Virus record (IMG/VR): IMGVR_UViG_3300025913_000025
Coordinates: 43,420-107,419 of that record
Strand: one strand, 5' to 3'
DNA length: 64,000 nucleotides
From: a virus
The first letter of the stretch is position 1, and every line of letters begins with the position of its first letter. Below, in pieces: positions 26,150 through 32,793 of the stretch. A model generated the notes under the pieces. The model had not been told where the DNA came from. It saw nothing but the letters and a program-made list of their open reading frames with translations, and searched no databases. A program made the translations under genes and the position numbers.

Positions 26150-26202
26150 GGAAAGCTCCAGAAGGAAGGAAGGAAGCAAAGGATTCACCTGGACGGCGCA
26201 GG

Positions 26203-26463
26203 CTACGATTCGACTCCCGAGCCGACCGGCTCGGCGACCTTCTTCGACTTCCTCGATACCGACGGCGCGGGAACGGCGCTCGACTGGCAGTTCCGCTTGT
26301 GAAAGTCATTGATCAGGTGCGAGAAGATTTGAGTCACCGAGAGCGGCGTTTCGAGGTTCGGCGCGAGAAATTTGCTGATGTCCGTCAACTTCTGGATGTT
26401 GTCGGGATTGGCGCGGAGGTTGAAAAACTCGTGATCTGCAAGGGACTTTCTGGAAACACCCAT
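26203..26463 (-). CDS. first gene of the minus operon, hypothetical
   Basis: 86 residues from MGVSRKSLADHEF with GGAG upstream. Helical start (DNIQKLTDISKFLAPN, SVTQIFSHLINDFHK) and a basic, Ser/Pro-rich tail. The size, basic character and place nearest the promoter are compatible with a small DNA-binding regulator, but no fold is clear. Confidence 0.5.
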   Translation of the reverse strand: MGVSRKSLADHEFFNLRANPDNIQKLTDISKFLAPNLETPLSVTQIFSHLINDFHKRNCQSSAVPAPSVSRKSKKVAEPVGSGVES

Positions 26464-26529
26464 CTTCTGAATCTCCAAAGACTTGGATTGTTCCGCGACC
26501 ACGCATTGACCGCGATGTAGAACATACTC

Positions 26530-26558
26530 AGTTTAACCGCGTGTGTGACACAACGCAA
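26530..26558 (-). promoter_or_regulatory. promoter of the minus operon (putative)
   Basis: Read on the minus strand: TTGCGT, 17 bases, TAAACT, 67 bases before the first start codon. The spacer holds a perfect 11-base palindrome, TGTGTGACACA (26542-26552), a likely operator. Confidence 0.5.
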
Positions 26559-26581
26559 TCAGAAAGAAAAATTTCCAGTCC

Positions 26582-26614
26582 CCGATTGCCGCAAACGAAG
26601 TTCTCGGATAGAAT
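26582..26614 (+). promoter_or_regulatory. promoter with palindromic operator, for the Mom-like operon
   Basis: TTGCCG, 17 bases, TAGAAT (26586-26614). The -35 box is covered by the palindromic element CCGATTGCCGCAAACGA (26582-26598), which recurs at 35762 and 49029. The divergent minus promoter lies 24 bases away. Confidence 0.6.
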
Positions 26615-26777
26615 CCGAACCGCAGTCGACGTGAGACTCGGTACGCTGTTCCCAAGATGCAGGCGGAGTCATCGGGAATGGTGGGGTCTGGTGGTGCAAG
26701 CTACGCCAGGCTTCAGGGTTTCATACTGCCCCGTAAACCACGCCGGCCCGAGGCTCGCATGGGAGCTGATCGGGTAG

Positions 26778-26812
26778 GGGGGACTTGAATGCCATCGGTC
26801 CCCCTTTTTTCT
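26778..26812 (+). terminator. intrinsic terminator in the leader of the Mom-like gene
   Basis: GGGGGAC pairs with GTCCCCC around a 13-base loop, followed at once by TTTTTTCTTTCTTT. It lies between the promoter at 26586 and the gene at 26847, so it would end transcription after about 190 bases unless read through. Confidence 0.7.
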
Positions 26813-26846
26813 TTCTTTGTTCCTTGTCTCGGAGATTGGCAAACGG

Positions 26847-27434
26847 ATGGACGATCGCGCCGAAAGCATTAGGGTGATGTATCCACTCTTCCAGGTGGAG
26901 GAAGGCGGTCCAACTCCGACCTCGGCGCTTACGGCAAAGTCTCTTCGGATCGAAGGTATCCCGTTCACCTTGGCGAAGGAACTGAACCGGAAATGGCATT
27001 CGCGACTTCCTCGCATGGGTACGGGCTTTATCAAAACACAACCATTTCCCTGCTTTGCGGCAACAGACAAAGGGGGAAGGATTTACGCAGTAGCAATCTG
27101 GTCGAATCCCGTTGCGAGGAATCTTCCGCAAGACAACTGGCTCGAACTGAGACGGCTGGCGGCTTCTCCCGAGGCACCAAAGAATACATGCAGCCGAATG
27201 CTTCGCGTGATGGCAATCCTCTTGAAAAAGCAACGCCCCTGGCTTGTGCGTTTGGTCAGCTACCAAGATGTCGACGTTCATTCAGGATCGATCTATCGCG
27301 CGGCGGGATGGGAGCGGACGACGATCAGTCAACCGGGCGACGAGTGGGACAGGCCGGGACGAGCGCGCCCCAAGGCTCAATCGGCGAGTTCTAAACAACG
27401 ATGGGAGAAGGACATTCAGAGCGGAGCGAACTAG
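26847..27434 (+). CDS. Mom-like GNAT-fold protein (putative DNA modification)
   Basis: 195 residues. Landmarks match the Mu Mom family: RKWHSRLPRMGTG early, a strand of type IYAVAIW, NWLELRRLAASP at about 97-108, a long helix (SRMLRVMAILLKKQRP), SYQD at 138-141 and HSGSIYRAAGWE from 145. In Mom these build an acetyltransferase-like fold that turns adenine into a carbamoylmethyl form, protecting phage DNA. Motif likeness is good but the enzyme chemistry here is unproven. The gene starts an operon with a Zn-ribbon/HTH regulator and sits behind a terminator. Confidence 0.65.
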   Translation: MDDRAESIRVMYPLFQVEEGGPTPTSALTAKSLRIEGIPFTLAKELNRKWHSRLPRMGTGFIKTQPFPCFAATDKGGRIYAVAIWSNPVARNLPQDNWLELRRLAASPEAPKNTCSRMLRVMAILLKKQRPWLVRLVSYQDVDVHSGSIYRAAGWERTTISQPGDEWDRPGRARPKAQSASSKQRWEKDIQSGAN

Positions 27435-27812
27435 ATGACCGAGACGGTCGGATTCATCGATTCCGTTTGCAAGAAGTGCGGGAAGCGGATCGGCTGGCAT
27501 GGTCGTGTGGTCGACATGCCTTGCTGTCCCCGTTGCGGAGCGAAGCCGGACGCGGCGGCGCTCGAGCACGACCAGGCCGAAGTGGACAGTTTTCGCGAAC
27601 TGCTCCGGGAGATGAAGGAGCGAGTTCCGGGCTGGAGTCAATGGCGGCGGGCGCGCGTCGCGGCGGGACTCACGCTTCGCCAGGCGGCGAGGATCCTCGA
27701 CGTGACTCCGACGTTGCTTTCGCTGATCGAACAGGCTGAGGCGAGCCCGTTGCCATCGCTGGTTGGCCGAATGGGAGCGTGCTACAGCGGGGAAAAGATG
27801 GAGCGGACATGA
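27435..27812 (+). CDS. Zn-ribbon plus XRE-type HTH regulator
   Basis: 125 residues, starting right after the previous stop. N-terminal zinc ribbon: CKKCGKR ... CCPRCGAKP. C-terminal XRE helix-turn-helix: ARVAAGLTLRQAARILDVTPTLLSLIEQ pattern (helices about 73-105). A good candidate for the protein that binds the operator in front of its own operon. Confidence 0.7.
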   Translation: MTETVGFIDSVCKKCGKRIGWHGRVVDMPCCPRCGAKPDAAALEHDQAEVDSFRELLREMKERVPGWSQWRRARVAAGLTLRQAARILDVTPTLLSLIEQAEASPLPSLVGRMGACYSGEKMERT

Positions 27813-27844
27813 GTGGGATTGCGGCGAGCGTGGCAACGTTTTAA
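27809..27844 (+). repeat. remnant of a DUF1064 gene 3' end
   Basis: An 11-codon frame, MSGIAASVATF, overlapping the regulator stop. About 24 of 27 bases match the last codons of the DUF1064 nuclease gene (GGIVASVAPF, ending at 30653). It marks the upstream border of an exchanged cassette. Confidence 0.6.
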
Positions 27845-27863
27845 CTGAATAAAGGAGCGATCG

Positions 27864-28130
27864 ATGATTGATTACGAAAGCGTTCAAAGAGGGGATATTC
27901 TCCGCATCGTCGGTGCGGGCGCGCCTGGTTACGCGGAGAAGGGCGATCTTGTTCGCGTCATCGAGGTCTCGCGCAACTCCGTAACAATCGAGGACAAGCA
28001 CGGAAAGCCGTGCGATTTTCTCTACAACTGTGGGGCGGCGAGGCTTGAGCCGACCGAGTGGAAGAACGATTTTCCCGCCCCTGACCCCGCCACCGTCCCC
28101 GTCACCGACGACGATGGGGAGGCCGACTGA
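27864..28130 (+). CDS. hypothetical protein, cassette member 1
   Basis: 88 residues with AAAGGAG upstream. Beta-rich SH3-like body (VQRGDILRIVGAG ... DLVRVIEVSRNSVTIEDKHG). The end, VTDDDGEAD, is shared with the otherwise different protein at 30669. Flanking DNA on both sides is also shared with that locus. Function unknown. Confidence 0.6.
   Translation: MIDYESVQRGDILRIVGAGAPGYAEKGDLVRVIEVSRNSVTIEDKHGKPCDFLYNCGAARLEPTEWKNDFPAPDPATVPVTDDDGEAD
28101..28130 (+). repeat. cassette 3' border, copy 1
   Basis: 30 bases ending in TGA that match 28 of 30 bases at 30960-30989 and encode VTDDDGEAD in both places. Confidence 0.7.
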
Positions 28131-28417
28131 TGCTCCGCGCATTCTGGCGAGCCGTGGCTCTGTTCGCCTATCGCCGGTGGGCTAAGGGCGAACCATGTAA
28201 GCCGTGGGGCGTCCCGGGCAATCGTGATCCCGATAATCCCTGCCTTGTCTACGCGCCCCGCAAGCGGCAATGGAACGATTTCGTGGACTGCCAGGGAGAT
28301 GGTCATGCGCTCTGCAAGGAATGTTGCCACCTGGATCGTAGGCCCGAGCCGGATGGTCCACCGAGTCACGAAGAGATTCGCAAATTCGTTCGCGGTGTTG
28401 GAGGGCGGCCGTTATGA
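28130..28417 (+). CDS. hypothetical Cys-containing protein
   Basis: 95 residues, TGATG-coupled to the previous gene. Begins with an amphipathic helix (MLRAFWRAVALFAYRRWA) and has CxxxxxxxxxxCKECCHLD in the middle, a likely metal site. Not assigned. Confidence 0.55.
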   Translation: MLRAFWRAVALFAYRRWAKGEPCKPWGVPGNRDPDNPCLVYAPRKRQWNDFVDCQGDGHALCKECCHLDRRPEPDGPPSHEEIRKFVRGVGGRPL

Positions 28418-29226
28418 CGACTGAACTGAGCATCCTCGGGCGCGCCGGTGATATCAAGCTAACCTGGGACAAGGATGATCCTGAGTCGGTCGCGAAGGCA
28501 CGCGCGGAAATCGCGCGACTCAAGCAAGCCGGCTATATGTTCTACATCGTGGACGGTTCGCCGGCCGATGAGATTGCTGCTGGCAACGGCGAACTCACGG
28601 CGCGATTTGCGAGTGAGGCCGAACTGGTCGCCGCCAGATCTGAGCTTGCGAAGCTTAGGCAGTCCTACGAAGCGGCCAATATTCGCGCCGCCAACCTTCA
28701 GGACCCAGACATCGACGCGATCGACCAGCAGCTCGCCGAACTCGAGACGGTCAACCGTCGGGTGCGAGCAAAGAGCGACCGGGCCGCTTTGGTGGCCAAG
28801 ATCCGCGCCGACCGCAAAACGGCCGATTCACTCACGACTCAGCTCGACGTTATCGACGCCGACCGAACACGCCGGCTCGAGGAAGCTTCGGCCAAGCTTC
28901 CCGTCCCCGGCCTGAGCCTCGACGGCGACACGGTGACGCTCAACGGCGTTCCGCTCGTGCAAGCCTCAACCGCCGAGCAGATCCGGACCGGCCTGGCAAT
29001 CAGCGCGGCGCTCAACCCCAAGCTCCGTGTGGCCCTGATCCGCGACGGCTCCCTCATCGACGAGCAAGGACTCAAGGCCATTCAGGCATGGGCCGAGGCT
29101 AACGACACCCAGGTTTTCCTCGAGCGAGTCTCGGCCGGCGCTCCCGTCGGCGTCGTCATCGAGGACGGCGAGGTCAGCGAGATCGCCGCGCCGGCCAAGC
29201 CGGAATTGGCAGCGGCGGGGCGATGA
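28414..29226 (+). CDS. coiled-coil protein with the C-terminal lobe of SMC/RecF-like ATPases
   Basis: 270 residues. Residues ~12-50 (KLTWDKDDPESVAKARAEI ... AGYMFYIVDG) are a small module known from unnamed phage proteins. Residues ~70-165 are a long coiled coil. Residues ~170-245 (LNGVPLVQASTAEQIRTGL, NPKLRVALIRDGSLIDE, TQVFLERV) resemble the C-terminal ATPase lobe of phage SbcC/RecF-like proteins, including a degenerate signature region and a Walker B-like strand ending in RDG. No Walker A is present, so it cannot be a complete ATPase. It may be a degraded or regulatory form. Confidence 0.6.
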   Translation: MTTELSILGRAGDIKLTWDKDDPESVAKARAEIARLKQAGYMFYIVDGSPADEIAAGNGELTARFASEAELVAARSELAKLRQSYEAANIRAANLQDPDIDAIDQQLAELETVNRRVRAKSDRAALVAKIRADRKTADSLTTQLDVIDADRTRRLEEASAKLPVPGLSLDGDTVTLNGVPLVQASTAEQIRTGLAISAALNPKLRVALIRDGSLIDEQGLKAIQAWAEANDTQVFLERVSAGAPVGVVIEDGEVSEIAAPAKPELAAAGR

Positions 29227-29249
29227 GCCCCACGCAAACGGAGGGTCGT

Positions 29250-29411
29250 ATGTCTCTGACACCCCAGATCGACACCGCCCACACCGGCCGCTTTGACCAC
29301 CTTCGCTGCGGGACCTGCGGACGGCCCTGGGACGAGCACACGGCGGATTGCACGCGGCATCAGTTCAGGCCGACGGAGAAGGCACCAGAGAAGGAGACAC
29401 CCAAATCATGA
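29250..29411 (+). CDS. small zinc-ribbon protein
   Basis: 53 residues from MSLTPQIDTAH with GGAGGGT upstream; an ATGA-coupled start at 29223 is an alternative. One CGTCGRPWDEH knuckle and a CTRH segment could form a small zinc site. Confidence 0.5.
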   Translation: MSLTPQIDTAHTGRFDHLRCGTCGRPWDEHTADCTRHQFRPTEKAPEKETPKS

Positions 29412-29662
29412 GCACCTGGCGAGACAAGGCCCGGCCAGTCATCACTCAGGCAATCGCCGATGGTCGGGCTCTGGGCCTCGATGGGCCGGCGCTAAATCGA
29501 TTCATCTCGGGTCGTTACCCGTTCGGTAAGCACGAGTGCCACCCGTACAAAATATGGCTCGACGAAGTGCGGGCCCAGCTCAAGGAGGAAGCCAGACGCG
29601 CAGCCTGGGATAAGGCGATCAAAGAGTCGCAGGCAATCAGTATGGAGACCGCCACATCATGA
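29408..29662 (+). CDS. conserved small phage protein
   Basis: 84 residues, ATGA-coupled to its neighbour. The pattern WRDKARPVITQAI ... GRYPFGKHECHPYKIWLDEV is one I recognise from many small phage and prophage proteins of unknown function: an N-terminal helix, YPFG and HPYKIWLDE. Confidence 0.6.
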   Translation: MSTWRDKARPVITQAIADGRALGLDGPALNRFISGRYPFGKHECHPYKIWLDEVRAQLKEEARRAAWDKAIKESQAISMETATS

Positions 29663-30165
29663 GCGCCGTTACCAAGCCGGACTTGATCCGCTCCGAGTGC
29701 GGGCGGTATCTCACCGAGCGGAGCGTGGCCATCAACGAGTGGCGAGCGATCTACGCCGCCGATGGGACGCTCTTGGGCAAGACGACGTATTGGAGCAGCC
29801 GCTACACCGACTCCCGGATCGGCTTCGAATGCGGATTCGGGAAGCTCTCTGTCAATTTCTCCTATCCGCGATACCCGAAATGGTTCCGGCGCCGATGGGT
29901 CTTGTGTTTCGACCTGTCAATCGAGGATCTTTCCGCGCTGGTCGAGAGATTGGGCTGCAAGGTGATCGTCGGGTTCAAGGTCGGGATGACAGTGTGGTCG
30001 TCCATCGGATTTCGCGCGACATCGAAGCAGCTCCGCGCGGTCGATGCCGAACTGAATCGGCTGGGCGTGAAATGGAACGGACCACCAGCTAGGGGCGGTC
30101 AATGGGAGATCGAGTGTCCGCGAAATGCCAAGAGTAAAGGGGCGATGGAGACCGAGGCATCATGA
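29659..30165 (+). CDS. hypothetical protein
   Basis: 168 residues in the same ATGA-coupled chain. Beta-rich first half with Trp/Tyr/Arg clusters (FSYPRYPKWFRRRWVLCF), helical second half. No motif recognised. Confidence 0.55.
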   Translation: MSAVTKPDLIRSECGRYLTERSVAINEWRAIYAADGTLLGKTTYWSSRYTDSRIGFECGFGKLSVNFSYPRYPKWFRRRWVLCFDLSIEDLSALVERLGCKVIVGFKVGMTVWSSIGFRATSKQLRAVDAELNRLGVKWNGPPARGGQWEIECPRNAKSKGAMETEAS

Positions 30166-30653
30166 ACATCGCCTCCCGCGAGCACGCCGTCGCCCTGGGC
30201 CTCGCCGACGTGTGGGACCGCGAGATGAGTGGGCGCGGCCAAATTCCGGAATTTCGGAATTTCGGAATTTCGAGCGGCGCGGCCCAGCGCGGGGGGCGGC
30301 GCCCAACCGTCAAGAACGAGCTTGGGCAGAACAAGACCGAGGCTCGCTACGACGGCCACCTGGCGGAGCTGAAGGCGCAAGGGCGGATCTCTGACTATGG
30401 GTTCGAGGCGTTTAACTGGCGACTCGCGGGGCGGACCTGGCTGCGGATCGACTTTGCGGTCTGGTTGCCGGATGGCAAGCTGATCGCAATAGATGTCAAA
30501 GGTTTTATGGAAGAAGATGCTGCGGTCAAGGTCAAGATCTTGGCCGAGATCCGCCCCCGGCTGCCGGTCTATCTCGTGAGCTACCAGCGTGGCGCCTGGA
30601 CGTACCGCGTGTGCGGTCGGGGCGGGATCGTGGCGAGCGTGGCACCGTTTTAA
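30162..30653 (+). CDS. DUF1064-type phage nuclease (resolvase-like)
   Basis: 163 residues. The PD-(D/E)XK-like residues of DUF1064 are visible: Glu60 in KTEARYDG, Asp97 in RIDFAVW, Asp111 and Lys113 in AIDVKG. The family is thought to resolve branched DNA. Residues ~28-37 come from a triple GGAATTTC repeat (30248-30271), an odd low-complexity insert near the N-terminus. The last codons are duplicated at 27809-27844. Confidence 0.75.
   Translation: MNIASREHAVALGLADVWDREMSGRGQIPEFRNFGISSGAAQRGGRRPTVKNELGQNKTEARYDGHLAELKAQGRISDYGFEAFNWRLAGRTWLRIDFAVWLPDGKLIAIDVKGFMEEDAAVKVKILAEIRPRLPVYLVSYQRGAWTYRVCGRGGIVASVAPF
30248..30271 (+). repeat. (GGAATTTC)x3 microrepeat inside a gene
   Basis: Three exact copies of an 8-base unit in frame; with the preceding AAATTCC they form the palindrome AAATTCCGGAATTT. 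Length 24 keeps the frame intact. Confidence 0.8.
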
Positions 30654-30668
30654 AGGGAGGGGGAGAAC

Positions 30669-30989
30669 GTGGAAGAGATTCACGAAGGCCATTCATTGCT
30701 GGTTGTTGTTTCCGCAAACGAGTGGATCGGTTGCGAGATTATCGGATCCACACTGGATAGCTCCGGCGATATCCCATTGAGCGTCTCTGACCTGGCTGAA
30801 GACGTGTTGCCTTCCGGCATGGATCCGGGACTCTATGTCTGGACTGGACGAATCAGCATTTTTCCTCTCGCCCAGCGTTTCGACGGCAAGCTGCGCCCCG
30901 CCAGAATCGACGACCTCGCCTACTTCGGGATGCGCGGCTTGGACCCCGTCCCCGCCACCGTCACCGACGACGACGGGGAGGCGGACTGA
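30669..30989 (+). CDS. hypothetical protein, cassette member 2
   Basis: 106 residues from GTG after GGGAGGGGGAG. Its body is unrelated to the protein at 27864 by eye, yet it has the same ending, VTDDDGEAD, and the same flanking gene end upstream. A few lines (LVVVSANEWIG, DVLPSGMDPGLYVW) look globular. Function unknown. Confidence 0.55.
   Translation: MEEIHEGHSLLVVVSANEWIGCEIIGSTLDSSGDIPLSVSDLAEDVLPSGMDPGLYVWTGRISIFPLAQRFDGKLRPARIDDLAYFGMRGLDPVPATVTDDDGEAD
30960..30989 (+). repeat. cassette 3' border, copy 2
   Basis: Matches 28101-28130 at 28 of 30 bases, ending with the stop codon in both places. Confidence 0.7.
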
Positions 30990-31105
30990 GGACGGCTGCG
31001 AGGGCGAAGGCCAGGCCGGCTCACCACCGGTCCTCAGGGTCAGTTCCGGGGCGCTCTCCTGGAGATTTCTGCGCAAGGATTCCACAACGGAAAGGATGTG
31101 CAACA

Positions 31106-31300
31106 GTGCTGGTCCTGAGCCGAAAACTGAACGAACGCATCATCATCAACGGCAACATCGCCGTCGCCGTGGTCGAGATCCGGGGCGACAAAGTGCGTCT
31201 GGGGATCGAGGCGGACAAGGCAATTTCCATTCATAGAGAGGAGGTGTTCAACAGGATTAACGCAGCCAAAACCGGGGAATCCCAAGGAGAAAACAGTTGA
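31106..31300 (+). CDS. csrA: carbon storage regulator CsrA
   Basis: 64 residues from GTG. Nearly the whole family signature is present: MLVLSRKLNERIIINGNI, VEIRGDKVRLGI, then A...SIHREEV and a polar tail. CsrA dimers bind GGA motifs in mRNA leaders and change translation or decay. A phage copy may retune host or phage messages. The next gene (HNH) begins close behind and may be co-transcribed. Confidence 0.9.
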   Translation: MLVLSRKLNERIIINGNIAVAVVEIRGDKVRLGIEADKAISIHREEVFNRINAAKTGESQGENS

Positions 31301-31401
31301 TTGGCGACATTCATCCGAATACGGTAAGACGAGTCGAAGGCGTGCTGGAAACACAGCCTCCGACCCTAACCACAATCGACACCTGTTGCGAGGTGCAAGT
31401 C

Positions 31402-32058
31402 ATGGCTGCGCGGAATCGTACCGCTTCCACGTTCTACGTCAACCCGAACGATCCAGCCACCTGGTTGAAGCCAGGCGAGCCACTGTTTGCTGGAGGGTTT
31501 GACTGGTCGTGGTGTTACGTCGTCTATCGCGCGGTGCCCGGTCATCCGGGTTATTGCATTGGCACGAATGGTTCGCTTTGGACGTGTCGGGCATACAGGG
31601 GGCTGGGCTACGGCAAGGGAACCGAATCCTACCTGTCTGCGAACTGGAAGAGGAAACATCCATTTATTGACAGGGACGGATACGAGGTCGCCAGTCTCTC
31701 GGATGGACCGCGCTCACAAAGCATGAGAATTCACGCTCTCGTTTTGAGCGTTTTTGTCGGGCCGCGAAAGCCCGGCCAAGTGTGCCGGCATCTGAACGGA
31801 GTCAGATCGTGCAATCGCCTTAGTAATCTTGCGTGGGGGACACCATTGGAAAACTGCCAAGATCGAGAATCCCACCAACATACAGCACGAGGCGAAAAGT
31901 CCGGCCAAGCCAAACTTACTCGACAAGACGTGATCGAGATTCGGCGGCTCAGGACCGAATCAAAGTGGACGTTTATGAGGATCGCGAAATTCAAAGGTAT
32001 CAGCAAGCGGCAAGCTATGAGGGTTTATTACAGGCAATCGTGGAATCACGTTGCATGA
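31402..32058 (+). CDS. HNH endonuclease with DNA-binding tail
   Basis: 218 residues from ATG with GAGGTG upstream; a TTG overlapping the csrA stop would add 35 residues. NUMOD4-like start (GHPGYCIGTNGSLWTC), HNH_3 core (HALVLSVFVGPRKPGQ, CRHLNGVRSCNRLSNLAWG) and a C-terminal helix-turn-helix (LTRQDVIEIRRLR ... ISKRQAMRVYYRQSW). A free-standing mobile endonuclease. Confidence 0.75.
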   Translation: MAARNRTASTFYVNPNDPATWLKPGEPLFAGGFDWSWCYVVYRAVPGHPGYCIGTNGSLWTCRAYRGLGYGKGTESYLSANWKRKHPFIDRDGYEVASLSDGPRSQSMRIHALVLSVFVGPRKPGQVCRHLNGVRSCNRLSNLAWGTPLENCQDRESHQHTARGEKSGQAKLTRQDVIEIRRLRTESKWTFMRIAKFKGISKRQAMRVYYRQSWNHVA

Positions 32059-32107
32059 TCACCATCAACCGCGAGCAGCGGGCCCAGGACGCGAAAGGGG
32101 GTGGGGC

Positions 32108-32446
32108 TTGAGCGAGCATACACCGGGACCTTGGGTCGTTGATGCAACCAAGGCAACCGGACCCTACAGCGTCCTGACCCAATCCGAAGCGATTCCGCAA
32201 AAGGATTGCATTGTCTGTTCATTCGGCGAATCCCGACGACGCGGAGACCGGGCGCGACTCGAAGCGGACGCTCGTCTGATCGCCGCCGCGCCGGACTTGC
32301 TGACGGCTGCAATCAAGGTGCTTACTTCCGATCTCGGATCGGTTTTACATCTGGATTCATGTGGTCGAGCGATCGGCATTGAATGCGACTGCGGAATCGA
32401 AGACTTGGAACGAGCGGTCTTCAAGGCCACCGGCAATCCCAAATAG
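32108..32446 (+). CDS. conserved phage protein, HTPGPW/ADARLIAAAPDLL type
   Basis: 112 residues from TTG after AAAGGGGGTGGGG. It begins SEHTPGPWVV and contains ADARLIAAAPDLLTAAI, two landmarks of a widespread phage and prophage protein of unknown function. The C-terminal part has Cys residues (CDCGIEDLE). Confidence 0.65.
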   Translation: MSEHTPGPWVVDATKATGPYSVLTQSEAIPQKDCIVCSFGESRRRGDRARLEADARLIAAAPDLLTAAIKVLTSDLGSVLHLDSCGRAIGIECDCGIEDLERAVFKATGNPK

Positions 32447-32460
32447 CGGAGACTGTTGAC

Positions 32461-32766
32461 ATGCGCGGCGTGAACACCAGGCCCCATCCGAAGCGGTACG
32501 ATCGGCGTCGGCACGGCTTCCGGCTGACGTGTCGGCATTGCTTCGCGGACAACGTGGATTCGATCCCTGAAGCCAAAGCTCAAGGATGGGACGTTCACGG
32601 TCTGATCAGCGATTTCCGCGATGCGCCGTGGACACACATTGGTATCTGCCCGGATGCTGGATGCCGCGCAGAAGAAGACGGGACGGCAGCGGATACGAGG
32701 CGTGAAGTGAGCGCGCGGGAACGGGCGAAAACGCTGAGCTTTGCTCGGATTGACCAGGCAGATTAA
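32461..32766 (+). CDS. hypothetical zinc-binding protein
   Basis: 101 residues. CRHC near residue 25 and CPDAGC about 40 residues later suggest one zinc site. Basic N-terminus (RPHPKRYDRRRH). Weak ribosome site. Function unknown. Confidence 0.55.
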   Translation: MRGVNTRPHPKRYDRRRHGFRLTCRHCFADNVDSIPEAKAQGWDVHGLISDFRDAPWTHIGICPDAGCRAEEDGTAADTRREVSARERAKTLSFARIDQAD

Positions 32767-32793
32767 CCACACAGAACGAACAAAGGAGAAGCC

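Noticed and set aside
30713-30728. Fourth copy of the palindromic operator (TTTCCGCAAACGAG)
   Set aside because: Only one half matches and it lies inside a gene, so chance similarity is likelier.
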